Assembly (NCBI GenBank): GCA_016197205.1
Contig: JACPWG010000034.1
Coordinates: forward strand, 1 to 64,000
Length of the DNA stretch: 64,000 nt
Reading direction: 5' to 3'
Source of the DNA: Planctomycetota bacterium
Lineage (GTDB): Bacteria > Planctomycetota > MHYJ01 > WSZJ01 > JACPWG01
Of the stretch, positions 20,228-29,422 are shown in pieces. Position numbers and translations under genes: made by a program. The notes under the pieces are model-generated. The model saw nothing but the letters and a program-made list of their open reading frames with translations. It had not been told where the DNA came from and did no database searches. Each line of letters opens with the position of its first letter. The first letter of the stretch is position 1.

Positions 20228-20255
20228 CAATCAGCAATCAGCAATCAGCAATCAG
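20228..20255. repeat. Heptamer tandem repeat CAATCAG x4
   Basis: Four perfect CAATCAG units followed by looser variants (CAATCGA, CAATCAG, CAATTCTC) up to about 20310, in the leader region of glmS. Related sequence in the opposite orientation is at 19998-20012. Confidence 0.75.
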
Positions 20256-20331
20256 CAATCGACAGCTCAACAATCAGCAATTCTCAATTCTCAAATCACC
20301 AATCTCAAATCCCCCACGGAGTGTCCCCAGG

Positions 20332-22161
20332 ATGTGCGGAATCATGGGCTATGCCGGGAACCAGAGCGCCCTCCCCATCCTCCTTTCCGGTCTGCAACGG
20401 CTCGAGTACCGCGGGTACGACTCCGCGGGCGTGGTCCTCCAGACGGCTGACGGCCTCGCGTGCATCAAGGAATCCGGCGCGCTGGGCGAGCTCCGCAAGC
20501 TCCTGGACGGTCATGCGCCCGAGGGGCGTTGCGGGCTCGGACACACCCGCTGGGCGACGCACGGCATCCCGTCCCGCGAGAACGCGCATCCCCACCTCTC
20601 CTGCCACGGCGAGGTCGCCGTCATCCACAACGGCGTGATCGAGAACTACGACTCCCTCAAGCGGGAGTTGCTGGGCAAGGGACACCGCTTCGTCTCGCAG
20701 ACCGATTCCGAGGTCCTGGCCCACCTCCTGGAAGACGCCTACGCGGGCGACCCCGTGGCCGCCGTCCGGGCCGTGCTCTCCCGCATCAAGGGCTACTTCG
20801 CGTTCGGGATCCTCTTCCAGGCGCAGCCGGACACCCTCATCGGCGTCCGTTTCAACAATCCCCTCGTCGTCGGCCTCGGGGAGGGGGCGAACTACCTCGC
20901 CTCCGACATCCCGGCCATCCTCCCCTACACCCGGCGCGTGCTGTTCCTCGAGGAGCGCGAGATCGTGGTCGTCCGGCCGGAATCGGTCGTTGTCACGGAT
21001 TTCGCCGGCGCCCCCCGCACGCGCGCGCCCTATCAGGTCACGTGGGACCTCGCGGAGGCCTCGAAAGAAGGCTTCCCCCATTTCATGCTGAAGGAGATCA
21101 TGGAGCAGCCGCGCGCCGTCCGCGCCACCTTCTCCGGCCACGTCTCCCCGGAAGGGCACAACCTCTCCTTCGCCGACCTCGCGCTCTCCGCGGAGAGGCT
21201 CGCGGGCTTCACCCGCGTGCTCCTCCTCGCCTGCGGGACCTCCTGGCACGCCGCCTTGACCGCGAAGTACGGCCTCGAAGAGCTGGCCGGCCTCCCGACC
21301 GACGTCCAGATCGCCTCCGAGTTCCGCTACGGGGACACCCCGGTCGGCGCCTCCACGCTCGCGATCGCGATCTCCCAGTCGGGCGAGACGAGCGACACGC
21401 TTGCCGCGCTGCGCATGGCCCGCGAGCGGGGCGGCACCGTCCTCGCGGTCACGAACATCGTCGGCAGCTCGCTCGCCCGGGAGGCCGATGCCGTCCTGTA
21501 CACGCGCGCCGGGCTCGAGGTCGGCGTGGCCGCCACGAAGACCTACACCACCCAGCTCGCGCTCCTCACGCTCTTCGCGCTGCACCTCGGCCGGGTCCGA
21601 GGCACTCTCCCCGAGGACCGGCTCGTGCAACTGCTCGACCAGGTCCGAGGCGTCCCCGACCGGATGGAGCAGGTGCTCTCCCAGACCGCGGCCGCCGTCG
21701 GCGAATGCGCCGAACGCTATCGCACCGGGTACAATTTCATGTTCATCGGCCGCCGGTACAACTACCCGAACGCCTTCGAGGGCGCGCTGAAGCTGAAGGA
21801 GATTTCCTACATCCACGCCGAGGGGTACTGCGCCGGCGAGATGAAACACGGGCCCCTCGCCCTGGTCAACAACGTTCCGACCGTCGCGATCGCCGTGCAG
21901 GGGCGGACCTACGACAAGATGCGTTCGAACATCGAGGTGATCCACGCCCGCGGCGGGGTCCTCATCCTGCTCGTCACGGAGGGGGACACGTCGCTCGACG
22001 CGTTCGGACGCTTCGTCATCCCCCTCCCCGCGGTCGACGAAATCCTCTCGCCGCTCCTCACGATCCTCCCGCTCCAGCTCCTCGCCTACCAGGTCGCCGT
22101 GCGAAACGGCAAGAATGTCGACCAGCCCCGCAACCTCGCGAAAAGCGTCACTGTGGAATAG
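20332..22161 (+). CDS. glmS: Glutamine--fructose-6-phosphate aminotransferase
   Basis: A 609-residue enzyme of standard length that makes glucosamine-6-phosphate from fructose-6-phosphate and glutamine, the first step of UDP-GlcNAc, peptidoglycan and LPS synthesis. The N-terminal glutaminase begins MCGIMGYAG, so Cys2 becomes the terminal nucleophile, and LEYRGYDSAG and GHTRWATHG follow. Two SIS sugar-isomerase domains are present (LACGTSWHA, ISQSGETSDT). The C terminus PRNLAKSVTVE is diagnostic. GGAG lies about 10 bases upstream of the ATG. No glmS ribozyme-like structure was recognised in the repeat-rich leader. The next gene starts 8 bp behind the stop. Confidence 0.97.
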   Translation: MCGIMGYAGNQSALPILLSGLQRLEYRGYDSAGVVLQTADGLACIKESGALGELRKLLDGHAPEGRCGLGHTRWATHGIPSRENAHPHLSCHGEVAVIHNGVIENYDSLKRELLGKGHRFVSQTDSEVLAHLLEDAYAGDPVAAVRAVLSRIKGYFAFGILFQAQPDTLIGVRFNNPLVVGLGEGANYLASDIPAILPYTRRVLFLEEREIVVVRPESVVVTDFAGAPRTRAPYQVTWDLAEASKEGFPHFMLKEIMEQPRAVRATFSGHVSPEGHNLSFADLALSAERLAGFTRVLLLACGTSWHAALTAKYGLEELAGLPTDVQIASEFRYGDTPVGASTLAIAISQSGETSDTLAALRMARERGGTVLAVTNIVGSSLAREADAVLYTRAGLEVGVAATKTYTTQLALLTLFALHLGRVRGTLPEDRLVQLLDQVRGVPDRMEQVLSQTAAAVGECAERYRTGYNFMFIGRRYNYPNAFEGALKLKEISYIHAEGYCAGEMKHGPLALVNNVPTVAIAVQGRTYDKMRSNIEVIHARGGVLILLVTEGDTSLDAFGRFVIPLPAVDEILSPLLTILPLQLLAYQVAVRNGKNVDQPRNLAKSVTVE

Positions 22162-22169
22162 GGCCTGTC

Positions 22170-23756
22170 ATGCGGCATCGGGTGTTCACCATAGGCCTTG
22201 CCCTGCTCGCCGCCGCGGTGCTCGTCGGGCCGCTCGCCCTCGGCGAGCCGCCCGCCCCCGCGACGGCGACCGCGACCGCCACTCCTCCCCCGGGGGAGAA
22301 CGCCGCGAGCCCGGCGCTCGAGGAGGACACTCCCTCGCCCTCGGAGCTCGACGCCGCCGACGAGGAGCTCCTCGGCCGCTTCCGCAACATCAGCCGTCTC
22401 CTCGAACGCCTCGACGGGCCCGACGAGCAGGCCGCCCGCGAGGCTTTCGACGAACTCCTCTCCCTCGGCCGCCCGGTGGTCCTCTCCGTCCAGGAACGCC
22501 TGCGCGAGCGGCGCGCACTGCGGCTCGCCGAGCTGATCGCCGACCTCCTGAAAAAGTATCCGGACGCGCGCGGGGCGCGCCGGCCCCGCACGGCCACTGG
22601 GCAGCCGGCCGGGAACGCCGACGCGGCCGGCGCGGGAAGGCCGGTCGCGGAGCCGAACGCCGCCCCACGGCCCCCCGGCGACTCAGCCCAGGGCGGGCCC
22701 GACGAACCATCCCCCGGGCTCTCCCCCGAAGAACTGCAGAAGGCGCGCGCCGCCCTCGGCGTCGAAAAGCTCGACGAGGTGGACCGCTTCCTGGAAAAGC
22801 GCTTCCTCGACGCGAACGAACTGGCCGAGCACGGGCAATACGACGAGGCCGCCCGCACCTGCGAGGCGATCCTTACCCTCCGACCCGACACCGTGCTTCG
22901 TTCGAAAATAAAAACGTTTAAGCTCGCCTGCGAGGACCGAAAGGTCCAGACGAACTTCGTGAAGGCGACCTTCGTCCCCGACCAGGAGTACTACGAAGCG
23001 GGCGAGACGATCAACCTGAGCGTCGTGCTGGAGAACCTCACGCCGGACCCGATGGAAATCGCGCTCGTCACCATCACGCCGGAACGGGAGCCGGCGCAGA
23101 GCCGGCGACGCGGCGCGCCGCCGCCGCCCATCCCCGTTCCCAAAGGGCTCTTCATCCTCGACGTGACGTACTCGGAGTTCGAGCCCCTGGGCGCCGTCGG
23201 CAGCCTCTCGCGCCGGGCCTTCCAGGAGGTCGATGCCAAGATCGCGCTCGCGCCGGGGGCACGCTGGTCGACCCGCTTCTCCATTCCGACCTCCCAGGAC
23301 AACCCGCAGTTGAAGGTGTACCGGACCTACGCGATCGAAGGGGAGTTCCGGTCCATCTCCATCAAGGCCGGCAAGAACTCGAGCCCTCGCCCCATTGCGG
23401 TCGAACCCCTCACCGTTTCAGTCTACCCCATCAAGGTGGGAAGCATCCTCGAGGACCCCATCCAGGCGCTCGGCCACGCCCTCGACCATGGCAGTCCGAA
23501 CCAGCTCTTCCTCGTGTCCGTGCTGATCCCCGACGCCCAGCGGCAGATGGCAACCGAGCTGCTCATGGCGGCCCTGGATCGTCCCGAGGGAGTCGACCAT
23601 TTGGTGCTGCTGAGCTGCCTTCGCCAGGTGACGCGCCAACCCATCGAGCTCGAGGAGTCCGCCTGGCGCCGCTGGTGGACCGCGCAGAAGAACGGTACGC
23701 CGGTCAAAACCCCGCTGCCGTGGCAGGCGCTGCCGGCCCCGCCGACTACGCGGTAA
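22170..23756 (+). CDS. Exported hypothetical protein
   Basis: A 528-residue protein with a good Sec signal peptide (basic MRHR, hydrophobic core FTIGLALLAAAVLVGPLALG, cleavage probably near residue 26). The next 190 residues are rich in Ala, Pro, Arg and Glu and may form helices with disordered linkers. From about residue 240 it is more ordered and beta-rich (EYYEAGETINLSVVLENL), resembling an immunoglobulin-like or transglutaminase-accessory fold, but no family is certain. Near the C terminus DHLVLLSCLRQVTRQPIEL and WRRWW are helical. It follows glmS by 8 bp and probably shares its transcript, which might link it to envelope growth. Function unknown. Confidence 0.75.
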   Translation: MRHRVFTIGLALLAAAVLVGPLALGEPPAPATATATATPPPGENAASPALEEDTPSPSELDAADEELLGRFRNISRLLERLDGPDEQAAREAFDELLSLGRPVVLSVQERLRERRALRLAELIADLLKKYPDARGARRPRTATGQPAGNADAAGAGRPVAEPNAAPRPPGDSAQGGPDEPSPGLSPEELQKARAALGVEKLDEVDRFLEKRFLDANELAEHGQYDEAARTCEAILTLRPDTVLRSKIKTFKLACEDRKVQTNFVKATFVPDQEYYEAGETINLSVVLENLTPDPMEIALVTITPEREPAQSRRRGAPPPPIPVPKGLFILDVTYSEFEPLGAVGSLSRRAFQEVDAKIALAPGARWSTRFSIPTSQDNPQLKVYRTYAIEGEFRSISIKAGKNSSPRPIAVEPLTVSVYPIKVGSILEDPIQALGHALDHGSPNQLFLVSVLIPDAQRQMATELLMAALDRPEGVDHLVLLSCLRQVTRQPIELEESAWRRWWTAQKNGTPVKTPLPWQALPAPPTTR

Positions 23757-23769
23757 AATCCAAAATCAC

Positions 23770-23954
23770 AAGTCAGGCTCGGGCCCGAAACCCAATAGCG
23801 TAGGAGTAGCCACCGAAGACGCCGAAGACACCGAAGTTCTCGACGGGCCGTTCGGTGTCTTCGGCGAGTTCGGTGGCTCGTCCCTCCGTGGGCGGAGCGC
23901 ACGGCTTCCGAAATCGCGACCAGCTTTCAAGAAGTCGAACGATACGGACCCAAA
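23770..23954 (+). repeat. Composite dispersed repeat, copy 2 (with hairpin insert)
   Basis: The outer parts match copy 1 at 946-1046. Between them lies a hairpin: AGCCACCGAAGACGCCGAAG and onward at 23808-23835 pairs with 23851-23878 over 28 bp with two mismatches and a 15-base loop. The same hairpin type occurs at 55469-55539, and its arm sequence forms the tandem array at 62817-63036. The repeat fills most of the gap between 23757 and tyrS; the remainder (23955-24104) holds the CGACCGTGAGGGAGCGG phrase at 23996-24019. Confidence 0.8.
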
Positions 23955-23995
23955 TCCAAAGTCCCAACGCGGCGGCGCCGCCGCCAGCATTCGGA

Positions 23996-24019
23996 ACCGC
24001 GACCGTGAGGGAGCGGTCT
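23996..24019 (+). repeat. Dispersed phrase ACCGCGACCGTGAGGGAGCG, copy 1
   Basis: Recurs in reverse orientation at 36653-36680 and in the same orientation at 63033-63059. All three are intergenic. Confidence 0.65.
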
Positions 24020-24104
24020 GAGGGCGTCCTTCGTCCCCGTTCGGTTCGATCTGGTCAACCCGCGCACGACCGATTCGCCCGCGCTTAGCAGGAGGAGGCA
24101 ACCC

Positions 24105-25313
24105 ATGGACCCGCGCGAACAGCTCGCCCTCGCGAGGCGCGGCGCCGTCGAGGTCTACACGGAGGAGGACCTCCTCCACAAACTCGAGCGCTCCGCCAAA
24201 GACGCACGCCCCCTCCGCGTGAAGCTCGGCGTCGATCCTTCGAGCCCGGACATCCACCTGGGACACACGGTCGTCCTGCGAAAGCTCCGGCACTTCCAGG
24301 ACCTAGGCCACCAGGCCGTCCTCATCATCGGGGACTTCACCGGCCTCGTCGGCGATCCGTCCGGCAAGTCGAAAACGCGGCCCCAGCTCACCCCCGCCGA
24401 GGTCGAGGCCAACGCGCAGACCTATTTCGATCAGGTCGGCCGCATCCTCGACATGAAGAAGGCCGAGGTCGTCCGGAACAGCTCCTGGCTGCGTCCCCTC
24501 AACTTCGAAGACATCCTGAAGATCGCCGCAAAGCTCACGGTCGCCCGGATGCTCGAGCGGGACGACTTCCAGAACCGGTACAAAGGCGGGAGCCCGATCG
24601 GCCTGCACGAGTTCCTGTACCCGATGATGCAAGGGTACGACTCGGTCGCGGTCCGGTCGGACGTGGAGCTCGGCGGGACGGACCAGACCTTCAACCTGCT
24701 GGTCGGCCGCAACCTGCAGCGCGAGTGGGGGCAGGAGCCGCAGATCGCCCTCACCCTCCCGCTGCTCGTGGGCCTCGACGGGAAGGACAAGATGTCCAAG
24801 TCGCTCGGGAACCACATCGGCGTCGCGGACGCGCCCGCGGACATGTTCGGTAAGGCAATGTCGATCCCGGACGACCAGATGCGCAACTGGTACACGCTGC
24901 TCACGGATTTCCCGGAGGCGCGCGTCGCGGAGCTGCTGGCGGGGCACCCGCGGGAGGCGAAGGCGACGCTGGCCGCTGAACTCGTCCGGCAGTACCATGG
25001 CGCGGAGGCGGCAACGGGCGCGCGCGAGGGCTTCGACAAGGTCTTCGCGCGGAAGGAAGTCCCGGACGAGGTCGCCGAAGTGGCTGTCCCCGCGGCGGAT
25101 CTCCAGGACGGCACCGTCTGGCTCCCGCGCCTGCTCGGGCTGGCGGGGTTCTCGGCTTCGAACAGCGAGGCCCGGCGCCTCATTTCGCAGGGCGGAGTCT
25201 CGATCGACGGTCAGAAGTGCGCCGACCCGAACGGCCGCGTCCCCGTGGTCGACGGCATGCTCCTCAAGTCCGGCAAGCGACACTTCGCCCGGGTCCGCGC
25301 ACCGAAGCCTTAG
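24105..25313 (+). CDS. tyrS: Tyrosine--tRNA ligase
   Basis: A 402-residue class I aminoacyl-tRNA synthetase that charges tRNA-Tyr. The HIGH-type motif is HLGHT (51-55) and the KMSKS motif is exact (229-233). The tyrosine-site stretches GGSPIGLHEFLYPMMQGYD and ELGGTDQTFNLLVGR, and a C-terminal S4 RNA-binding domain (LLGLAGFSASNSEARRLISQ), are all present. HLGHT and the length of about 400 fit the TyrZ-like subgroup. GCAGGAGGAGG ahead of the ATG is a strong ribosome site. The last base of its TAG is the first base of a 164-bp palindromic element, and a classical terminator follows 225 bp further on. Confidence 0.97.
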   Translation: MDPREQLALARRGAVEVYTEEDLLHKLERSAKDARPLRVKLGVDPSSPDIHLGHTVVLRKLRHFQDLGHQAVLIIGDFTGLVGDPSGKSKTRPQLTPAEVEANAQTYFDQVGRILDMKKAEVVRNSSWLRPLNFEDILKIAAKLTVARMLERDDFQNRYKGGSPIGLHEFLYPMMQGYDSVAVRSDVELGGTDQTFNLLVGRNLQREWGQEPQIALTLPLLVGLDGKDKMSKSLGNHIGVADAPADMFGKAMSIPDDQMRNWYTLLTDFPEARVAELLAGHPREAKATLAAELVRQYHGAEAATGAREGFDKVFARKEVPDEVAEVAVPAADLQDGTVWLPRLLGLAGFSASNSEARRLISQGGVSIDGQKCADPNGRVPVVDGMLLKSGKRHFARVRAPKP

Positions 25314-25476
25314 TACCGCCCCACAGAATTGGGTGACCAATTTGCTCGGCGATCTTGGCCGCCCGCTTTGTTGCGCTCGCTCGCCGTAGTTCTCCGTCAC
25401 TACGCCTCGCTCGCGCGCCTCGCGGGCAGTCAAACTTGCCTTCGCCTATTGGTCACCGACTTCCGTGGAGCGGTAC
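25313..25476. repeat. 164-bp palindromic element, copy A
   Basis: Begins GTACCGCCCCACAGAATTGG and ends CTTCCGTGGAGCGGTAC. The ends are imperfect 26-bp inverted repeats, and inner arms (GGCCGCCCGC and, in this copy, GCGGGCAGTC) extend the pairing to about 54 bp around a central loop that has its own CGTAGT/CACTACG match. Copies B, C and D have exactly the same length. The G of the tyrS TAG is its first base. No open frame of a transposase is inside, so it is a non-autonomous or structural element. Confidence 0.88.
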
Positions 25477-25537
25477 GTAGGCTCCCGGCAAGGGCCGCTC
25501 CCCCAGGCGCCGGTTCGCAGCCCCCTGGAAACGAACA

Positions 25538-25580
25538 ACGGGCGCCGATCGCCTTCCAGCGACCGGCGCCCGTTTTGTTT
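25538..25580 (+). terminator. Rho-independent terminator between tyrS and the HNH gene
   Basis: ACGGGCGCCG (25538-25547) pairs with CGGCGCCCGT (25564-25573); four more pairs extend the stem after one mismatch. TTTTGTTTTT follows on the plus strand. The hairpin is also well placed, 20 bp behind the stop of the minus-strand HNH gene, and may act on both. Confidence 0.85.
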
Positions 25581-25599
25581 TTCGCCGACCCGGCTGCCG

Positions 25600-26199
25600 C
25601 TACTCCGGGAGGAGCGGGACATCCCAGTATTCGTCGGAGATGAAGCGCTCCCAGCTCCGGCGTACCCGCCCGACCCTGAGCGCGATCAGCGGGCTCCACC
25701 TCGGTCGCACGGGCAGCTTCATGAGTCGCATCCCCGCGGTCAGCGGCGTGCGATTGGCCTTCCGCTTGTTGCAGCCGACGCACGCGAGCACGCAGTTGTC
25801 CCAGGTGCTCTTGCCGCCTTGCGCCTTCGGCAGGACGTGATCGATCGTCAACTCCTCCGAGCCCGGCTGGCAGCGACAGTATTGGCACCTGTATTGGTCG
25901 CGCTTGTACAGGTTGCGCCGCGAGAAGACCACTTCCTTCCGAGGGATGCCGTTGTAGCCCGTGAGCATCATCACCTCGGGGATCCGGATCTCGATCGCCA
26001 CGCCGCGCACGCAGGGTTCGCCGCGCGCCACCGCCAGCTCCGACCAGGACTCGAAGTCGTGGACCTCGTACGTCTCGGGCTCCACGACCTTGGCGACGCC
26101 CTGGTAGAGCCACGCGATCGCCCGGCGGACGGTCGTCGTGTCGATCGGGATCCAGGAGCGGTTCAAGACCAGGGCACGCTGGTCCAGAATGGCTTCCAT
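25600..26199 (-). CDS. HNH endonuclease domain protein
   Basis: A 199-residue soluble protein. The C-terminal half is a zinc-braced HNH domain: C105-x2-C108, D120-H121, N135 and C140-x2-C143-N144 with KRKAN behind. The N-terminal half (VLNRSWIPIDTTTVRRAIAW) matches a widely conserved single-gene HNH family of unknown role in planctomycetes, myxobacteria, cyanobacteria and others. The start at 26199 has GGAGG 9 bases upstream and leaves out a basic, Pro-rich in-frame extension with no coding character. No methylase or defence partner lies beside it. It may nick DNA in repair or regulation, but nothing here shows it. Confidence 0.85.
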   Translation of the reverse strand: MEAILDQRALVLNRSWIPIDTTTVRRAIAWLYQGVAKVVEPETYEVHDFESWSELAVARGEPCVRGVAIEIRIPEVMMLTGYNGIPRKEVVFSRRNLYKRDQYRCQYCRCQPGSEELTIDHVLPKAQGGKSTWDNCVLACVGCNKRKANRTPLTAGMRLMKLPVRPRWSPLIALRVGRVRRSWERFISDEYWDVPLLPE

Positions 26200-26263
26200 C
26201 TTCCGGCCTCCAAACACCCCCCTTCGGCTGCGGGTGCGTCGCACCTGTGCCAAAGAAGCAGCC

Positions 26264-26269
26264 ATTATA
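26264..26269 (-). promoter_or_regulatory. Possible -10 box of the HNH gene
   Basis: A perfect TATAAT on the minus strand about 65 bases ahead of the ATG, without a recognisable -35 box at the right distance. Confidence 0.35.
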
Positions 26270-26353
26270 AACCATCGGAGGCGTGAAAGGTTCGGAAATC
26301 GCTCCGGAGGGGCGCCTTGCGGCGCACGGGGACCCGGGCACGGCGGCGCCCTG

Positions 26354-27022
26354 CTACGGGGCCGTGAGCGAGGCCGGCGCGTCCACCGCGGCGCGCAGCC
26401 GGGCAAGGAACTCGCCCTTGCGCATCGGGAGGGCGCCGAGACTCGCCAGGTGCGGCGTGGGTACCTGGCCGTCGAAGAGCAGGAAGCCGCACGCCCGCAG
26501 GCGAGCGACCAGGTGTGCGAGCGCGGCCTTCGAGGCGTCCGTGCGACGGCGGAACATCGACTCTCCGCCGAAGAACGCGCCCACCGCTACGCCGTAGATC
26601 CCGCCTACCAGCTCCTCCTCTTCGTAGACCTCGACGCTGTGCGCGTACCCCCGGCGGTGCAGCTCGGCGTACGCGTTCATGAAGTCCGGCGTGATCCACG
26701 TGCTCGTGCGTCCCGGCTTGGGCTCCGCGCAGCCGCGCATGACCCCCGCGAAGTCGCGGTCGACGCTGAAGCGCCAGGCGCCGCGCCGGATGCTCCGTTC
26801 CAAGCTCTCGTGCGGCCGAAACGTCTGGACGTCGAAGACCGCGCGCGGGTCGGGCGACCACCAGTTGAGCACGGGTCGCGACGACCACGGGAACAGCCCA
26901 GCCCGGTAGGCCGCGAGCAGCGGCTCGGGCTCAAGCGAGCCGCCGAGGGCAACCAGGCCGTCGGCATCCGCGCTCCTCGGATCGGGCGGCCAGGGGCCGG
27001 CGTACAGTCGATAGCGAGGCAT
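26354..27022 (-). CDS. aat: Leucyl/phenylalanyl-tRNA--protein transferase
   Basis: A 222-residue enzyme of normal length that adds Leu or Phe from tRNA to proteins with N-terminal Arg or Lys, marking them for ClpS/ClpAP. Family signatures are clear: GLFPWSS, NWWSPDPRAVF, HSVEVYEEEELVGGIYGVA, FFGGESMF and SKAALAHLV. GGAGGGG lies 6 bases before the ATG at 27022. Its likely promoter is 44 bases further upstream. Confidence 0.95.
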   Translation of the reverse strand: MPRYRLYAGPWPPDPRSADADGLVALGGSLEPEPLLAAYRAGLFPWSSRPVLNWWSPDPRAVFDVQTFRPHESLERSIRRGAWRFSVDRDFAGVMRGCAEPKPGRTSTWITPDFMNAYAELHRRGYAHSVEVYEEEELVGGIYGVAVGAFFGGESMFRRRTDASKAALAHLVARLRACGFLLFDGQVPTPHLASLGALPMRKGEFLARLRAAVDAPASLTAP

Positions 27023-27072
27023 GTCGCCCCTCCGCGGGAACCACCCCGTCAAAGGGCGCGGGGCGTCCCGAA

Positions 27073-27101
27073 ATTCTACGCGGAGGTGGCGGCGAAGACA
27101 A
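27073..27101 (-). promoter_or_regulatory. Predicted sigma-70 promoter of aat
   Basis: Minus strand TTGTCT (27101-27096), 17-bp spacer, TAGAAT (27078-27073). Confidence 0.5.
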
Positions 27102-27147
27102 GGGGGGACGAAGACTCAAGCTTCCATTCGGGGGCGCCTCCTCCCGA

Positions 27148-29193
27148 TCACACAGCCTGCACGGCGACTGCGCGCTTCGCCTTCGCGGAGCGGCGCGCGG
27201 CCTGCCGCGACGGGGTCCAGGACGAGAACTCGACCAGGAACCCCAGCAGGTTCGCGGGCACGCTGCCCAGCAGCCGCCGCGTCCACGCAAGCTCGCCGCG
27301 CGTGGCCACGCCCGCGCCCACCACGAGGATGTTCACGTCCGTCATCGTCGCCATGGTGAGTCCCTCGCCGACCGACCCGAGCGCGGGTGTATCCACGATC
27401 ACGACGTCCGCGATTTCCTTCAGCTCCGCCAAGATCCCCTTCATCGAGTCCGATTCGAGCAGAAGCTGCGGGTTCTCCGGCGGCGTCCCCGCGGGAATGA
27501 TGCGCAGGCCCGGGTACAGGTGCTCCTGCATCGACAAGTCGAGATCGCTCGGCTGGCTCATGTCCGCCGGCCCGCCGAAGCGGCCTGAGGCAGGCGCCGG
27601 CCACCGGCCCTCGAGAAGGGTCGCCAGTCCGTTCGTGTTTTCAATCCCCGCCACCTCGTGGACCCGCGGGCTGCGCAGGTTAGCATCGATGAGCACGGTC
27701 CGGAGGCCCTTCCGCGCCAGCGCGCAGGCAAGGCCGACGGCCACCGTGGTCTTCCCTTCTCCCGGGACCGCGCTCAGAATCCCCACCGTCTTCATGCCGC
27801 CTTCGCCGAGGGACGCGCGGAGCAGGGTCGCGATCGAGCCGAACACTTCCGTGAGACTCGCGTCGCGCGCCCCGGCGATCCCGCCGGCCACTTCGGCCGC
27901 GCCGGCCAGGGGCAGATGCCCCACGACCGGGAGTTCGAGAAGCCGCCGAGCCTCCTCCTCGCCGGCGATCCGCGGATCCAGGGCTTCCCGGAGGAGTGCC
28001 GCGGCGCATGCGCCGACGAGGCCGGCGAGGACCCACAGCGCCGCCATCCCCCAGTTCATCCGCGGCGGGAGCTCCGCGGTTTCCGCGAGGTTTGTGACTT
28101 CCGCCGGGTTCGAGAGACCCGCGAGCACGGTCGCATGGTGACGATCCTCCTCCTGGCCCCGCTCCAACTCGCGCTCAACCCCTTCGAGCTCGCGGCGGAC
28201 GACGCGCAGCCGGGCAAGCCGGTCGTTGACGAGCGCCAGTTCCTTGCGCCGGTCGGCCCTTCGCCGTTCGCAGGCTTCGACCTCGCGCTGCGCCCGGTTG
28301 ACCTCGGACTGAAGGTTCGCCTGGCGCCGTGACCGCCACTTCTCCTGGTCCGCGACCAGCTCGGCCTCGAGCCCTGCCACTTCCGCCCGTTTCGCTTCGA
28401 CAAGAGGATCGCCGTCGAACCGGATTTCCTGAATGCGCCGCAGCTCGCCCTGCGCCTGCTCGAGCGCGGCCACGCGTTCCTCGAGCGCCGGCACGGCGGC
28501 CGACGCCGGCAGCGTGCGCGCGCCGCCGGTCCCGGGACGGGCGCCCGAAATCGCGATGAGCCCCCGCATCTCCTCCTCGCGCTGGGCCGCCGTTGCGCGA
28601 TGCCCATCGATGCGGACCTCCAGCTCCCGAAGCGTGGCCAGAAGCACCGCCTGTTCCGACTCGGGGTCCCCGCCCGGCCCCGTCAGCACCGACAGCTCCT
28701 CGCGCAGGGCTTCGCGCCGTGCGCGCGCCGTCTCGAGGCCGCGTCGGACGGCGAAGAGCGCGTTTTCCGTCCCGCGGCGCGCGTCGGCCGAGATCACCTG
28801 GACCAGGGCCCGGGCCACGGCGTTCGCGCGCCGGCAAGCAAGCTCCGGCTCGCCCGCCTGCGCGCGTACGTCGACGACCGGGCCCCCGCCCGTCGTGCGC
28901 GTGAGGGTGACCGCCTCGCGGAGGGCAGCCAACGCCGCTTCTCCGCCGGCATCGGCTCGTCCGGCGGAAAGCTCGTCCAGCGCGACCTCGAGCGTGCGCG
29001 GAGAGAGCGCAGCGGCCTCGACCATGGCCTGCGTGTCCGCGCCGCCCGCGCGAACGAGCACGCGAGCCTTCGCTCCGGCCGGCGGACGGTTCCCGAGGCA
29101 GGACCCTGCGGCGAGGCCGGCAACGGCCGTCAGTACGAGGCCGGCCGTTTGCCAGCGTCGCCGCAGGGTGAGGGGAAGGCTCTGGAGTTTCAT
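27148..29193 (-). CDS. Wzc-like chain-length / BY-kinase-type ATPase for exopolysaccharide
   Basis: A 681-residue inner-membrane protein. A first membrane helix (WQTAGLVLTAVAGLAAG) is near the N terminus, a periplasmic region with long coiled coils covers about 40-370, and a second helix lies at 378-400 (GMAALWVLAGLVGACAAALL). The cytoplasmic MinD/CpsD-type domain holds Walker A SAVPGEGKTT (about 476), Walker A' VLIDANLRSP and Walker B VVIVDTPALG. Such proteins control polymer length of capsule or exopolysaccharide. The C-terminal tail (RRSAKAKRAVAVQAV) has no tyrosine, so the usual tyrosine-cluster autophosphorylation cannot take place there. No RBS is obvious at 29193. Only one glycosyltransferase is nearby, so this is not a complete capsule locus. 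Confidence 0.82.
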   Translation of the reverse strand: MKLQSLPLTLRRRWQTAGLVLTAVAGLAAGSCLGNRPPAGAKARVLVRAGGADTQAMVEAAALSPRTLEVALDELSAGRADAGGEAALAALREAVTLTRTTGGGPVVDVRAQAGEPELACRRANAVARALVQVISADARRGTENALFAVRRGLETARARREALREELSVLTGPGGDPESEQAVLLATLRELEVRIDGHRATAAQREEEMRGLIAISGARPGTGGARTLPASAAVPALEERVAALEQAQGELRRIQEIRFDGDPLVEAKRAEVAGLEAELVADQEKWRSRRQANLQSEVNRAQREVEACERRRADRRKELALVNDRLARLRVVRRELEGVERELERGQEEDRHHATVLAGLSNPAEVTNLAETAELPPRMNWGMAALWVLAGLVGACAAALLREALDPRIAGEEEARRLLELPVVGHLPLAGAAEVAGGIAGARDASLTEVFGSIATLLRASLGEGGMKTVGILSAVPGEGKTTVAVGLACALARKGLRTVLIDANLRSPRVHEVAGIENTNGLATLLEGRWPAPASGRFGGPADMSQPSDLDLSMQEHLYPGLRIIPAGTPPENPQLLLESDSMKGILAELKEIADVVIVDTPALGSVGEGLTMATMTDVNILVVGAGVATRGELAWTRRLLGSVPANLLGFLVEFSSWTPSRQAARRSAKAKRAVAVQAV

Positions 29194-29422
29194 CGCGAGA
29201 ATCCCTGAAAGGACCCGTACCGTCCGGAGGCCTCCCGCGCGCCCGGGGAGGGCGCCGACCACCTCCGGCCACAAATGGTATCGGACGTCGGAAAGGCAAG
29301 CTTGAGGAGGCGCGCTGGACGGGGACGCGGCAAGACGTCGGTTGGGGGGGGGCGAACGCCCGCGATGCGGAGCTTCCACTCACCGCGCCGCGGAAGCCGG
29401 AAGCGTGAGCCGACCCCTGCCG

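Noticed and set aside
20206..20331. glmS ribozyme upstream of glmS
   Set aside because: The leader consists of CAATCAG-type repeats and the conserved ribozyme core is not recognisable.
25313..25476. Palindromic element as a complete insertion sequence
   Set aside because: At 164 bp with no transposase frame it cannot be autonomous; only copies B and D show matching TCA flanks, so a target duplication is not established.
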